DNA of 64,000 nucleotides from JALEFZ01 sp039820545 (lineage in GTDB: Bacteria; Bacteroidota; Bacteroidia; J057). Positions 26,966 through 37,400 of this stretch are shown one piece after another. Positions within the stretch are counted from its first letter, which is position 1; every line of letters begins with the position of its first letter. The stretch is from assembly GCA_039820545.1 (NCBI GenBank), contig JBCBPW010000003.1:62001-126000 (forward strand), written 5' to 3'. A program made the translations under genes and the position numbers. The notes below the pieces were generated by a model that was not told the DNA's origin, searched no databases, and was given only the letters and a program-made list of their open reading frames with translations.

Positions 26966-28567
26966 ATGACAGGAATAGACGGTAAGAATGGCATTGTCCA
27001 TTACAAGGAATACGGGCTGAAGTTTGTAGGCTATCTGCTTTTGACGGTAGCCTACACCCTATCAGGTGCGATATTGCCAGCGGTAGCTATATGGGCAGGA
27101 GTATTTCTTTTCCTGACGATCTATCGCCCCAAGGCACTCATATATTTGGTCCTTACGCTCTATGTGACACATATGACATTTGTACTGGAGGATTATTTCT
27201 CTGGTTGGGGAGAGTTTGGGGGATTTTGGCAGGGGCAGTTGATGCTGGGGTTTCTCCGGCGGGTTTTACCCACCTCTCCTGGAGTGGAGTATTTGCCTAG
27301 ATTGCTCGTCATGGCACTGGGTGCTCGTATCTTCATCCATTATAGGAGCCGGTCTCAACAATGGCGTGTGAGTAAGACAGCCTTTCTGTACATTTTATTT
27401 ATGGCTGTGGTGGTGTTTTCTGCTGTGGGGAATCTGGCTTTTGGAACCTCCATGGTCCGCTTTGTAATCACCTATTCTATTCCCATCCTCCTCTATTTCT
27501 TCTTTACAACTGTTAAATTCAGTTTGGGAGAACGGCAGAGTCTATTTGGTTATCTGATGTTCCTCTGTCTGGAAGTACAGGTAATATTTTCCTTTCTCCA
27601 AAACTTTGACAAACTACTGGGTGGCCAGCTATTTTACTCAGATTGGGCGGTTGGAACCTTTAAGTATCCCTTGTACGGTCTATCGGCATACCTATTAGGT
27701 ATCGCTTTGTTCTTTTACCTATATCGATTCCTGGTACACCGTAGACTTTTCGATCTATTTCGCCTTTTCTTGGCCTTTTATGGATTGCTTAGTGTTTCGG
27801 TCATTCTCTTTACCATCATCCTGGTGGCTTTCATGATCTTTTCGATCTTCTATTCTTACTCCGTCAAGATCATCAAACAGCAGGAATTGGTGCTGTCTAT
27901 TTTTGCGTTGATTATCCTCGCGCTTCCTGTATACTATGTCTTGAGTGACCCTGATCAGGAAAATGCACGACACTTGACCGAAAAGTACGAGGCACAGCAG
28001 AAGAGAGAATGGTATGAGCACCCTAAAATTCACACATTTACGGTTGTATTTGAGATGCTAGGGGAAAATGACAAGTGGGTACTTGGAGCAGGACCTGCGC
28101 GCTATCTCAATCCATTTGCAGAAGGTCCTCTCTATGAAAAATACCGCACCTTCAACTACTATGGGACGACCCAGTTGAGTAGTTCTGACTTCCTCGAAAA
28201 TAGTATCGTGGCTACCATAGGAGAGGTGGGTTTCATTGGATTTTTCTTTTACCTCGCGCTGTATGCCCGAATATTTGGCTTTGTCCGAAAAGCAGGAGAT
28301 GAGGTACTGCGGACAACAGGGAAACCAGATGTCGTCTACGCGCTAGGAACGATCTTGATGCTATTTTATGGCACGGTCAGCTTTGTATACATTGTGATGG
28401 TGGAAGCTACGGTAACGATTCCACTGATGATCATTATAGGTCTGATCATTCAAGACAATGAAGATCGAATGGCCACGATGCGACTACTCAATTTTCAACG
28501 TCAGCAAGGAGCTGATACAGGAAATGGAGAAATATCACGTTCTCAAGACACCACCTTACGTCCCTGA
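26966..28567 (+). CDS. O-antigen ligase/polymerase-like membrane protein (candidate Wzy)
   Basis: 533 residues from the ATG at 26966 (MTGIDGKNG); a TTG seven codons earlier is less likely. About twelve hydrophobic helices are apparent. A large periplasmic loop (roughly 330-430) lies between later helices and contains HPKIHTFTVVFEMLGENDKWVLGAGP, resembling the conserved loop of the Wzy_C/O-antigen ligase family. Proteins of this sort join repeat units at the periplasmic face (Wzy) or ligate polymer to an acceptor (WaaL). It lies in the wza-wzc-epimerase gene string, 178 bases after the epimerase, consistent with a polymerase. The family is weakly conserved, so the assignment rests on topology and context more than on motifs. 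Confidence 0.65.
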   Translation: MTGIDGKNGIVHYKEYGLKFVGYLLLTVAYTLSGAILPAVAIWAGVFLFLTIYRPKALIYLVLTLYVTHMTFVLEDYFSGWGEFGGFWQGQLMLGFLRRVLPTSPGVEYLPRLLVMALGARIFIHYRSRSQQWRVSKTAFLYILFMAVVVFSAVGNLAFGTSMVRFVITYSIPILLYFFFTTVKFSLGERQSLFGYLMFLCLEVQVIFSFLQNFDKLLGGQLFYSDWAVGTFKYPLYGLSAYLLGIALFFYLYRFLVHRRLFDLFRLFLAFYGLLSVSVILFTIILVAFMIFSIFYSYSVKIIKQQELVLSIFALIILALPVYYVLSDPDQENARHLTEKYEAQQKREWYEHPKIHTFTVVFEMLGENDKWVLGAGPARYLNPFAEGPLYEKYRTFNYYGTTQLSSSDFLENSIVATIGEVGFIGFFFYLALYARIFGFVRKAGDEVLRTTGKPDVVYALGTILMLFYGTVSFVYIVMVEATVTIPLMIIIGLIIQDNEDRMATMRLLNFQRQQGADTGNGEISRSQDTTLRP

Positions 28568-28642
28568 TTTTACCATTTGTACACAGGCTTCATAAATCTT
28601 ACCGATTGACGATCCTATTTCGACCATTTGGACGGTCTTAAA

Positions 28643-28672
28643 ATTGAATCATCCCTTAGGTTTCTACATTTG
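28643..28672 (+). promoter_or_regulatory. Bacteroidota-type promoter before the first MBOAT gene
   Basis: TACATTTG (28665-28672) matches the -7 consensus TAnnTTTG exactly. An ATTG at 28643-28646, one base off the -33 TTTG, precedes it with an 18-base spacer. Transcription would start about 15 bases before the ATG at 28696, suggesting that the acylation genes can be expressed apart from the wza operon. Confidence 0.5.
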
Positions 28673-28695
28673 TAGTACACTAATACGGCTTTGCT

Positions 28696-30126
28696 ATGCT
28701 GTTTAATTCGTTTGAATTTGCCTTTTTCTTACCGACGGTTTTTGTCCTGTACTGGTTTGTGTTCAATCGCAACTTGAACCTACAGAATTTACTGCTGGTA
28801 GTCGTCAGCTACATCTTTTATGGATGGTGGGACTGGCGCTTTTTATCCTTGCTCTTGGTGAGTTCTGTCGCAGACTTCTATCTGGGCAAAACGATGTACC
28901 ACTCCACAGACGAGCGCAAGCGTAAGCTGTTGCTTTATGCTAGTTTGACGCTGAACCTGGGGATTCTGGGCTTCTTTAAGTACTTCAACTTCTTTGTTGA
29001 CTCCTTTATCGAGGCCTTTTCGATGTTTGGTTTTGAGCTTTCACCTAGGACTTTGAACATCATCCTGCCTGTGGGGATTAGTTTCTACACTTTCCAGACA
29101 CTCAGTTATACCATCGATATCTATCGCAAAAAACTGGTACCGACGGAAAATCCGATCAGCTTTTTTGCCTTTGTGAGTTTCTTCCCGCAGTTGGTAGCAG
29201 GGCCTATCGAACGAGCGACCCATTTGGTTCCTCAGTTTCAAAAGGCCCGTCAGTTTGATGTGAAGCTCGCCATGGACGGTGGGAGGCAGATCCTCTGGGG
29301 ATTTTTCAAAAAGGTAGTCATCGCCGATAGCTGTGCGCCGATTGTCAATGAGATTTTTGGAAATCATGCCGAGATGGATACCGCGTATCTCTTGCTGGGA
29401 GCGGTCTATTTTGCCTTCCAGATCTACGGAGACTTCTCGGGTTACTCAGATATCGCCATCGGTACGGCCCGTCTCTTCGGCTTCGATCTGATGCAGAACT
29501 TTAATATGCCTTACTTTTCGCGCGACATTGGAGAGTTCTGGCGTCGTTGGCACATCTCCCTATCGACTTGGTTTAGGGACTATGTGTATATTCCCTTGGG
29601 CGGTAGCTATGGCAACAAGTGGACACGTATCCGCAACATCATCATCACCTTTACTGTGAGTGGATTTTGGCATGGAGCGAATTGGACCTTCATTGTATGG
29701 GGTTTCCTCAACGGTTTGTACTATCTACCCCTCATGCTGGTGGACCGGCAAGGGGCCAACAAGGGCAAGGTTGTTGCAGAGGGCAAATGGCTGCCCAACA
29801 TCAGAGAGATCGGGCAGATAGGAGTTACTTTCTTCTTCACGATTATCGCTTGGGTATTCTTCCGTGCAGAGAGTATTTCACATGCCGTTTCGTATCTGTA
29901 TCGCATGTTTACCAATGCACAGTTTTCTGTCCCTAGCGGGAAGTTGGAACCTTTACTCTTCATTGGGATCCTTCTAGCTATGGAGTGGATGCAGCGTGGA
30001 GAGGCACATGGCTTCACGATGAAGAAAGTCCCTGTAGCTGTAAGATGGACCATCTATACGGTGACGACCATCCTTATTTTCAAGAGTTTTACTGTCGATC
30101 AAACCTTCATCTACTTCCAATTCTAG
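28696..30126 (+). CDS. MBOAT-family O-acyltransferase (AlgI-like), copy 1
   Basis: 476 residues with about ten membrane helices. MBOAT proteins of the AlgI/DltB type pass acyl (usually acetyl) groups across the inner membrane for O-acylation of polysaccharides. Family marks are YGWWDWRFL near 43-50, NIILPVGISFYTFQTLSYTI (about 121-140), the QLVAGPIERATHL block (165-177), FWRRWHISLSTWFRDY (His286) and the catalytic-His motif SGFWHGANWTF (His326). All are intact. It is followed after 7 bases by an SGNH-like gene, a typical membrane-acyltransferase plus periplasmic-partner arrangement (compare AlgI with AlgJ/AlgX). A second such pair lies 1.3 kb downstream with closely similar text, so the module is duplicated. 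Confidence 0.92.
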   Translation: MLFNSFEFAFFLPTVFVLYWFVFNRNLNLQNLLLVVVSYIFYGWWDWRFLSLLLVSSVADFYLGKTMYHSTDERKRKLLLYASLTLNLGILGFFKYFNFFVDSFIEAFSMFGFELSPRTLNIILPVGISFYTFQTLSYTIDIYRKKLVPTENPISFFAFVSFFPQLVAGPIERATHLVPQFQKARQFDVKLAMDGGRQILWGFFKKVVIADSCAPIVNEIFGNHAEMDTAYLLLGAVYFAFQIYGDFSGYSDIAIGTARLFGFDLMQNFNMPYFSRDIGEFWRRWHISLSTWFRDYVYIPLGGSYGNKWTRIRNIIITFTVSGFWHGANWTFIVWGFLNGLYYLPLMLVDRQGANKGKVVAEGKWLPNIREIGQIGVTFFFTIIAWVFFRAESISHAVSYLYRMFTNAQFSVPSGKLEPLLFIGILLAMEWMQRGEAHGFTMKKVPVAVRWTIYTVTTILIFKSFTVDQTFIYFQF

Positions 30127-30133
30127 CACTCGA

Positions 30134-31096
30134 ATGAAAAGATTTGGACTGAAAATATTGCTCTTTTCCCTGATAGTATTTGCGGTAAGTTATCTGTCGA
30201 TCTTCTTACCTGACAAAGGAAATGAAGGGAATCTACTCTACGCAATGAAAGACAAGCAGGCCGCCCTAGAAGCTGTTGAAGGCCCTAGGGTCATCACAGT
30301 CGGTGGTTCCAATGTCGCCTTCGGGATCAATAGCCAGAAAATGTCTGTTGCCCTCGATCGCCCAGCGATCAATATGGGTGTGCATGCGGGGCTGGGCCTC
30401 AAGTACATCCTGGATAATCTACGCCCACAGATCCGTAAAGGAGATGTTGTCGTCGTGATTCCTGAGTACGATCACTTTTGGGACAAATACCCTTCTCTTT
30501 TCTATGGAGAGGAAGTATTGCTGACGATGACGCTAGATGTCATGCCCAAGGATCTAGAGTATGTTTCTGCCAAGCAGTGGAGCCATCTTTATCGTTTCTT
30601 GCCTACATATATCGGGAAGAAATACTACTATGCCCTCAAGTACATGACAAGTGAGCGTACACCCAAGGGACAGCACGTGGCGTATCAGCGAAAAAATGTA
30701 AATGCACAAGGAGACATCGTGGGTCATTTGGAGATGTCCAACTTTGAGTTTCCTGTCAAAGTAGAAAAGGACCGCGAGATCAATATGGATGTGATCAAGT
30801 ATCTCAATGACTTCTACATGGATTGTCATGCAGCTGGAGCAGAGGTATACTTGGCGATGACCTCCTTCGAGCAGAAGTCATACTTCAAGTCGAGTGAGTC
30901 GATCAAGAAGTTGGAGAAAGCGATGAACGAACGTCTGGATATGCCCATGTTGGCACCTCCTGCTCGATACCGTTTCTCCAAGGATCTGTTCTTCGATACA
31001 CCTGAGCACCTCAATGGCCTAGGACGCGACATTCGTACAGATTATCTGATCCAGGATCTAGAGAAAGCAAGAGCTTCACAAGTCAAGCCTTCTTGA
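30134..31096 (+). CDS. SGNH/AlgX-like periplasmic acyltransferase partner, copy 1
   Basis: 320 residues. A membrane anchor or signal lies at 5-24 (GLKILLFSLIVFAVSYLSIF). The exported part begins with VITVGGSNVAFGI, where GGSN (57-60) resembles the SGNH block-I GDS with Ser59 as nucleophile. Near the end, DTPEHLNGLGRD supplies Asp288 and His292, the D-x-x-x-H spacing common for the catalytic dyad here. AlgX and AlgJ use such triads to O-acetylate alginate in the periplasm with acetyl groups from AlgI. The gene follows the MBOAT gene by 7 bases, and a strong terminator follows its stop, so the two form a closed transcription unit. It is clearly different in sequence from the second SGNH-type protein downstream. 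The exact acyl group is unknown. Confidence 0.75.
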   Translation: MKRFGLKILLFSLIVFAVSYLSIFLPDKGNEGNLLYAMKDKQAALEAVEGPRVITVGGSNVAFGINSQKMSVALDRPAINMGVHAGLGLKYILDNLRPQIRKGDVVVVIPEYDHFWDKYPSLFYGEEVLLTMTLDVMPKDLEYVSAKQWSHLYRFLPTYIGKKYYYALKYMTSERTPKGQHVAYQRKNVNAQGDIVGHLEMSNFEFPVKVEKDREINMDVIKYLNDFYMDCHAAGAEVYLAMTSFEQKSYFKSSESIKKLEKAMNERLDMPMLAPPARYRFSKDLFFDTPEHLNGLGRDIRTDYLIQDLEKARASQVKPS

Positions 31097-31134
31097 TCCT
31101 TGTTCTAATTGTACGCGTAAAAATGAATTATTCA

Positions 31135-31168
31135 AGAGCTGTCCTGATGTAGGGCAGCTCTTTTTATT
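31135..31168 (+). terminator. Rho-independent terminator after MBOAT/SGNH pair 1
   Basis: AGAGCTGTCCT (31135-31145) and AGGGCAGCTCT (31151-31161) form an 11-bp stem with one G-T pair and loop GATGT, followed by TTTTATTTT. It lies 39 bases after the stop codon. Confidence 0.9.
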
Positions 31169-31370
31169 TTAATTATGAGGAAATTTGAAGTGTGTCAAAT
31201 TTGAGATAAATATTTGATCATTAGTGAATTGTATGCTGAAAATGATAGATTTTAGCTGTGGGGAATAAATGCTTATTTTTTGTCTAAATGCTGATCAATT
31301 ATTTATAGAATATTTTGAAGGTAATATTATGCAATTGATAAAGGAATAATAACCATTCAGAGCTATGTAA

Positions 31371-31378
31371 TAAGTTTG
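31371..31378 (+). promoter_or_regulatory. Possible -7 promoter element before MBOAT pair 2
   Basis: TAAGTTTG matches TAnnTTTG, about 51 bases before the ATG of the second MBOAT gene. No good -33 TTTG at the usual spacing, so weak on its own; the strong terminator upstream implies that a promoter must lie in this gap. Confidence 0.35.
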
Positions 31379-31428
31379 AAGGATAAATTTTGGCATAATG
31401 GTGATATGTAAATAAGCTAATAAGTGCT

Positions 31429-32862
31429 ATGCTATTTACCTCCTTTAGCTTCTTCATCTTCTTGCCAATTGTTTTTGTTGGTTATTGGCTGATGCAGCGC
31501 CAGCAAAAAGCACAGAATTTTTGGGTTCTTCTTGCCAGCTATGTCTTCTATGGTTGGTGGGATTGGCGATTCCTCTCTCTGATCTTTTTTAGCTCTCTGA
31601 TTGACTTCCTCGTGGGGCGGCAGCTCGGTACGACGGAGGATCAAAAGAAACGAAATCTCCTACTTGCCGTTTCCCTGTCGGTGAATCTTGGCATGTTGGG
31701 GTTCTTTAAGTATTTCAACTTTTTCATTGACTCCTGGGTGGATATGTGGCAGATCATGGGCGTAGATATGCATGTTTCTAGCCTGAATATTATCCTACCT
31801 GTAGGTATCAGCTTTTATACCTTCCAGACCCTCAGCTACACCATCGACATCTATCGTCGAAAAATGGCGCCCTCCCAGGATCCAGTAGCATTCTTCGCCT
31901 TCGTGAGTTACTTTCCTCAGCTTGTTGCTGGGCCGATCGAGCGTGCGACACATCTTTTGCCGCAGTTTTCTCGTCAGCGCACCTTTAGCAAGGAGCTGGC
32001 CTTGGACGGCATCGGACAGATGTGTTGGGGCTTTTTCAAAAAAGTCGTGATCGCTGACAATTGCGCCATGATGGCCAACGAGATCTTTGGACAATCTGAA
32101 GAACTCCCAGGAAGTGTACTTTTGGTAGGGGCGATCTATTTTGCCTTCCAGATATATGGCGACTTCAGTGGATACTCTGATATTGCCATTGGTCTGTCCA
32201 AGCTCTTCGGGATTGAGCTGATGCGGAATTTTGCCTATCCCTATTTTTCGCGAGACATTGCGGAGTTTTGGCGGAGATGGCATATATCCCTTTCTACATG
32301 GTTCAGAGATTATTTGTACATCCCACTAGGAGGGAGTAGGGGAGGAGTCAGAATGCGCCTACGCAATGTAGCAGCCATTTTCCTGGTCAGTGGATTTTGG
32401 CATGGAGCCAACTGGACGTTTATCATTTGGGGGGCTTTGCATGCGCTGTATTATCTCCCGGTTATGCTCGCCAATCAGAACCGTAAGAATCTGGGACAAG
32501 TAGCAGAGGGCAGATATTTGCCAAGTTTGAGAGAGGCGGGCTTTATGCTGGTCACATTCATTCAGGTGTTGATTGCATGGGTATTCTTTCGGGCCGAAAA
32601 TCTTGGGCATGCTTTCCAGTATTTAGGCAATATGTTTTCGCTCAGCCTTTTCTCCTGGCCTGACAAGACAACTTACCTTCCGTTGATTGGTATATTGTTG
32701 CTGATCGAGTGGATACAGAGAGCCAAGCACCATCCCTTGGTGATCACAGGCCAACACTGGGGGAAGTGGAGCCTCAGGGTGACGAGCTATGCCCTCATCA
32801 TATGGTCCATCTTTATTTGGGGCGCTTTCGATAAAACAGAATTCATCTACTTTCAATTTTAG
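31429..32862 (+). CDS. MBOAT-family O-acyltransferase (AlgI-like), copy 2
   Basis: 477 residues, paralogous to the MBOAT protein encoded 1.3 kb upstream along the whole chain. Shared blocks include YGWWDWRFLSL, GFFKYFNFF, NIILPVGISFYTFQTLSYTI, QLVAGPIERATHLLPQF, FQIYGDFSGYSDIAIG, FWRRWHISLSTWFRDY and SGFWHGANWTF (catalytic His325). Base-level differences are scattered throughout, so this is an old duplication rather than a recent one. Like copy 1 it should carry acyl groups across the inner membrane for polysaccharide modification. Its partner differs: the gene that follows after two bases encodes a GDSL-type SGNH protein only distantly like the first partner. The two pairs may therefore acylate different positions or sugars. 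The gene has its own upstream region of ~330 bases after a terminator. Confidence 0.92.
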   Translation: MLFTSFSFFIFLPIVFVGYWLMQRQQKAQNFWVLLASYVFYGWWDWRFLSLIFFSSLIDFLVGRQLGTTEDQKKRNLLLAVSLSVNLGMLGFFKYFNFFIDSWVDMWQIMGVDMHVSSLNIILPVGISFYTFQTLSYTIDIYRRKMAPSQDPVAFFAFVSYFPQLVAGPIERATHLLPQFSRQRTFSKELALDGIGQMCWGFFKKVVIADNCAMMANEIFGQSEELPGSVLLVGAIYFAFQIYGDFSGYSDIAIGLSKLFGIELMRNFAYPYFSRDIAEFWRRWHISLSTWFRDYLYIPLGGSRGGVRMRLRNVAAIFLVSGFWHGANWTFIIWGALHALYYLPVMLANQNRKNLGQVAEGRYLPSLREAGFMLVTFIQVLIAWVFFRAENLGHAFQYLGNMFSLSLFSWPDKTTYLPLIGILLLIEWIQRAKHHPLVITGQHWGKWSLRVTSYALIIWSIFIWGAFDKTEFIYFQF

Positions 32863-32864
32863 CC

Positions 32865-33866
32865 ATGAAGAGACGTACCTTCATTCGATTTTTCCTTGGC
32901 TCACTCATTTTCTTCTGCATAGGAGAGGTTTTGATTCGGTTAGACGAGCACTTTGGGTTCTTTCAGGAGAATAAAGTGGTCAAGATAGCGGAAGATCTGA
33001 CCGTTTCTCCTATTTTGGAAGCGGTAGAAAGAGGCGATTATCCGATTCGATCGGACGAGTTTCGGATCATGGTGATCGGAGATTCTTATATCAATGGGGG
33101 TGGGATCCCCAAAGATTTAGCCTTTGCTCGGAGGCTGGAAGAAATACTCCCCGAAAATGGAGAGGGATGTTTCAACAAGATTTCCATTCTGGATGTTTCA
33201 CGTCCCAACAATAATATGTTGGATAACTATCTTGCCTTTGAGGAGTATCAGGAGCGTTTTCCCCCGCATCTGCTGATATTGGGATATAACTTTAATGATG
33301 TACAGGGCATGCTGAAAGTTCCGGAAGAAGTACTGGAGATACTTGAGGCAGAGGAGTTCAATGCGACAGAGGTCAATGTATCTCCCATCAGAAAGATATA
33401 CGACTTAGTGTACACCTCTAGGCTGTTGCGGTTTGTGATGAAGCAATTCAACATACGCCTTAAGGCAGAGGGTATATTTTTACCTGGAAGTGAGTTTTAC
33501 AGAATTATCCAACGCTATCAAAGCAATCAGGAGGCATACCAGCAGGTACAGCAATTGATTGATCCTATGGTGTCCAAGCTATCGGAATCAAATGGACACC
33601 TTCTTTTCTACTATATGCCAGAGATCAACTTGATTGAGCATGCAGATGTATTTGACCATTCCGTGATAGCACCTGTACGCGCATGGACTTCCCCTTATCC
33701 TGGTCAGGCTACTTTCATCAATGGGTTTGATGCTTTTGAGGGAAAGAAATCTCGTCAATACACACTTTCCAAATATGATGGTCACGCGAATCCTTCAGGG
33801 CATGATCGATTGGCATCATTCGTTATCCCCACTGTAGTGGCTCGGATGGGAGAAAGTTGTCCTTAA
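32865..33866 (+). CDS. SGNH/GDSL-type periplasmic hydrolase or acyltransferase, copy 2 partner
   Basis: 333 residues. An N-terminal anchor is at about 8-22 (RFFLGSLIFFCIGEV). Block I is MVIGDSYINGGG (Gly72-Asp73-Ser74, Ser74 nucleophile), the Asn block is LGYNFND (Asn142/Asn144) and the last block is YDGHANPSGHDRLA (Asp305, His307), so the SGNH catalytic set is complete. SGNH proteins coded beside MBOAT acyltransferases often complete O-acetylation in the periplasm; esterase activity that removes acyl groups is the alternative. The ATG is two bases after the MBOAT stop, so the two are co-translated. A terminator ~30 bases past the stop ends the unit. Confidence 0.85.
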   Translation: MKRRTFIRFFLGSLIFFCIGEVLIRLDEHFGFFQENKVVKIAEDLTVSPILEAVERGDYPIRSDEFRIMVIGDSYINGGGIPKDLAFARRLEEILPENGEGCFNKISILDVSRPNNNMLDNYLAFEEYQERFPPHLLILGYNFNDVQGMLKVPEEVLEILEAEEFNATEVNVSPIRKIYDLVYTSRLLRFVMKQFNIRLKAEGIFLPGSEFYRIIQRYQSNQEAYQQVQQLIDPMVSKLSESNGHLLFYYMPEINLIEHADVFDHSVIAPVRAWTSPYPGQATFINGFDAFEGKKSRQYTLSKYDGHANPSGHDRLASFVIPTVVARMGESCP

Positions 33867-33894
33867 GGACGTGTTTGGATGTGGTAAAAGATAG

Positions 33895-33922
33895 AAGGTT
33901 CTCGATATGGGAGCCTTTTTTA
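33895..33922 (+). terminator. Rho-independent terminator after MBOAT/SGNH pair 2
   Basis: AAGGTTCTC (33895-33903), loop GATAT, GGGAGCCTT (33909-33917), then TTTT. The nine pairs include G-T pairs. It lies 28 bases after the stop. Confidence 0.8.
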
Positions 33923-34437
33923 AACTCCACATGCTATATGACACTGTCCCTTCAGGACAATGAACCAGCTTAGAACCCTAAAAGGGTGGCATAATATAGG
34001 CTAGTGGTTTCAACCCTAGACTACAGGATCATTTTCTATCACCCTATTTCCTTTGTCCACCTCTTTAAATATTCTGAGCTCTCACTCAAGTAGAACAAGC
34101 GCGTCAATGGACAGTTATAACGCTGTAAAAATGTGCCTTCATATAATATTCCCTCTATTGGGCAGAATAATTAGAATTTTGAACTAAGTAATTGCAATTC
34201 AGGTGTTTAGGTGGAGGTTGTTTCCTCTGAGGAAACAATTAATACAGTGATTTTTACCGTTGATATAAAATTGATCATTTAAAGCTAACAGTAACTTAAA
34301 TTACGCATATATTCAGTTATTTAAGCTTATACAGTATCTGTATGGCGAAGTGATCAGACATGTAGCGTACGTTTAATTTCCCCCTTAGAAACAATTCGAC
34401 TACCCAATATCAGAACCCATACTCGCAGGACGTTTTT
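33923..34437. other. Intergenic region with a decayed palindromic repeat, upstream of the synthase-hydrolase gene
   Basis: About 515 bases without a gene. The first part (33945-34019) has three small palindromes in a row: TGTCCCTTCAGGACA, ACCCTAAAAGGGT and CTAGTGGTTTCAACCCTAG. The first resembles GTCCTGAAAGGAC at 56732-56744, so this is probably a degenerate member of a dispersed intergenic repeat. The second part (34150-34437) is AT-rich and should hold the promoter; TACGTTTA at 34368-34375 is one base off TAnnTTTG. Confidence 0.5.
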
Positions 34438-37400
34438 ATGACAAGATACGACATTCCCAAAGATATCCAGGATCCAGACCTCAAGGTGATCAAAGTACCT
34501 ACAGGTGTTCAGATGTGGACGCTCAGGGGATTTGTGATATTGGGATTGCTCGCCCTCGCCCATTTTCTTTATTGGTTTGTAGACAAAGATCATATCGGCT
34601 ATGCCCCCTTATTTTGGGTGTTGGCGTTTGCCTTCGGCTTTCGGATTCTCAAGATCCTGCATGAGTGGTACCACTATGTTTCCATGAGTGCGCCTGAGCG
34701 ACCCGAGACGGATAAGGAATGGCAAGTAGATATGATTACTACTTATGTTCCAGGTGAGCCTTATGACATGCTGCTGGAGACATTGGAAGCGATGGTCAAT
34801 GTGCGCTATCCCCACAAAACCTATCTATGTGATGAGGGCAATGATCCTTTCCTTATTGAAAAGTGTAAAGAACTGGGCGTCATCCATAGTTATCGAGGAC
34901 CTGACAAGAAAAATGCCAAGGCAGGCAATGTCAATTATTGTCTAAAACATCATTGTGATGGAGAGATTGCTGTGATTCTGGACCCAGACCATGTTCCGAG
35001 TCCAGACTTCCTAGATCGTGTAATTCCTTACTTTGAGGATGAAGAAATTGGGTTCGTCCAGTGTATTCAGGCATACAAGAATCGCAATGAAAGCTTCATT
35101 GCAAAGGGCGCGGCGGAGCAGACCTATCACTTCTATGGTCCCATGATGATGTCCATGAACACCTATGGGACGGTACAAGCCATTGGGGCTAATTGCTCCT
35201 TCCGCAGAGCGGCGCTAGACTCCATCGGAGGTCACATGCCTGGACTCTCGGAGGATATGCACACAGCCATGCGTCTACACGCCCAAGGCTGGAAGTCTGT
35301 GTATGTGCCCGAAGCCTTGACTAGAGGGCTGGTCCCTGCGACGCTTTCGGGCTATTACCAGCAACAACTGAAGTGGTCTCGGGGATCTTTCGACCTGCTT
35401 GTGCACGTGGTTCCCAAACTGATTCGTGATTTCTCTTGGCGACAAGCCATTCACTATATCTTGATTCCGCTCTACTTTCTCTCAGGCTTGATCGGGCTGA
35501 TCGACATCGCCGTGCCGATCCTGGCATTGGTGACGGCGCGTTCGCCCTGGCACGTGGAGATGGTCGAACTCTTGCAGGCGGCACTGCCGATCCTCTTGCT
35601 GACCGTAATCATACGCCAATATGTACAACGGTTTGTACTGGAAGAACACGAGCGTGGATTCCACTTCATGGGAGGTGCTCTGCTGTTTGGCACATGGTGG
35701 ATCAATTTGATTGGCTTGATCTATACCTTCTTCAATGTAAAGGTCCCCTACATTCCCACACCTAAGGATGACGAAAAAGTCGATGAGTGGAAAATTTCAT
35801 GGCCCAACTTTCTCGCCATATTTATCAGCTTGTCAGCCATCATCTACGGACTCTCCATTGATTGGAGTCCCTATAGCATGGTGATGGCCACCTATGCAGG
35901 GATCAATGTTTTCATGTTGAGCTTCATCGTTATTGTCTCTCAGCAAAAGACGCTGTCCAAATTTTATGGCTGGTTGTACGGTGGAAAAGGAATATTGGCT
36001 CAATTGCGATCGGGTTGGTATCATATTCGTCATGCCTTGATCTATCCCATTCTCCGCAATGCGGGGATCAGCGCAGCGCTTCTCATCGGGATGGTATTGG
36101 TTGCCTTTACCTTCTTAAAGGTAGAGCGCGATTTTGACATGACACGTGAAGGAAATGTCACAAGTGCCCAGACAAGAGAATTCTACAGCGGTCAGTACCT
36201 CTCAGGTATGGGAACATTGACGACGGATACGGAGCAAGTAGACCCTACTGCACCTAATCTCGTAGCTGTAAGGACAGAATTGACGCCCGAAGGCTGGGAT
36301 GTCAGTACTTGGGAATCTTTATCCCGCCAGTTAACAGAAGGCCAGATTCCTCTTATAGAAATCCAGCTAAAGGGAATAGATGCAGATAGTGAAACACCCG
36401 CTTGGGATGCATTTATCCGTGGGGCATACCAATCACAATGGGAGCGAATGGCATGGTATTTCCGGACCTGGAAGACTCCCGTGGTAATTCAACCTCATCT
36501 TGCGATACCTGACAGTGTGCCTCCTCTACGTGCCGAAGCCTATCGATTGGCGTGGGCAGAGATGGTTCGGATCGTGCGCAACGAAGGCGCATGGAATGTC
36601 TTGTGGTCATGGCCGCAGACGGAGCATATCGAGTTATTTCCTGGGAAGTACTGGGTGGATTATCGGCATATGGCCATGGATCAGTATGTCCGTGATACGG
36701 CACAAACGCAATGGAACCATATTCCTTTGTTCCTGACGAGTACAGGAGGAAAGGCAGAAGATGTAGGACAATGGCAAGAAGATGGGGCTGTCCATGCGGT
36801 AATCATCAAGTCGAAGAAAGAAAATGCCCATCAATCCATTAGCATCAAAGAACTCTTACAGTTTCAGCAAGAGGTATTGGGGCTAAAAGAGCAAAAATAT
36901 CTCCTCGGGAAAGTAGGGGGAGGAAAGGAAAAAGTTGAATCTATGCAGGTCGTGCCTGTCCGTATGGAGGAACCTGTGGCACTTACTTCAGGGGTGCAGT
37001 TGATGCAAAGTCCAGAAGGATGGAGGCTAAGTGTAGATGGCGCACCCTTTTTCATCAAAGGAATTTCCTACAATCCAGCCCATGACTGGCGAGATGGATT
37101 TACGCCTTTGACGCGTCACAAGTTGGAGGAGGATTTCGAAGCCATCAAGGAGATGGGAGCCAATACGATCCGTCGCTACACACCTGGGGTATACGATGTC
37201 AATATCCTCCGAGCGGCTGAAGCAGCAGACCTGAAGATTTTGTATGGATTTTGGTTTGACCCAGCGATAGACTATAGTCAGGATGAGGAGGCCAAAGCCA
37301 AATACAGAGCACAAATTATAGAGACAATTCAGGAGTTGCGTGGCAATCCGACGATTCTAGGTTGGAACCTAGGCAATGAGACCTTCTTTAAGCTCTCTAT

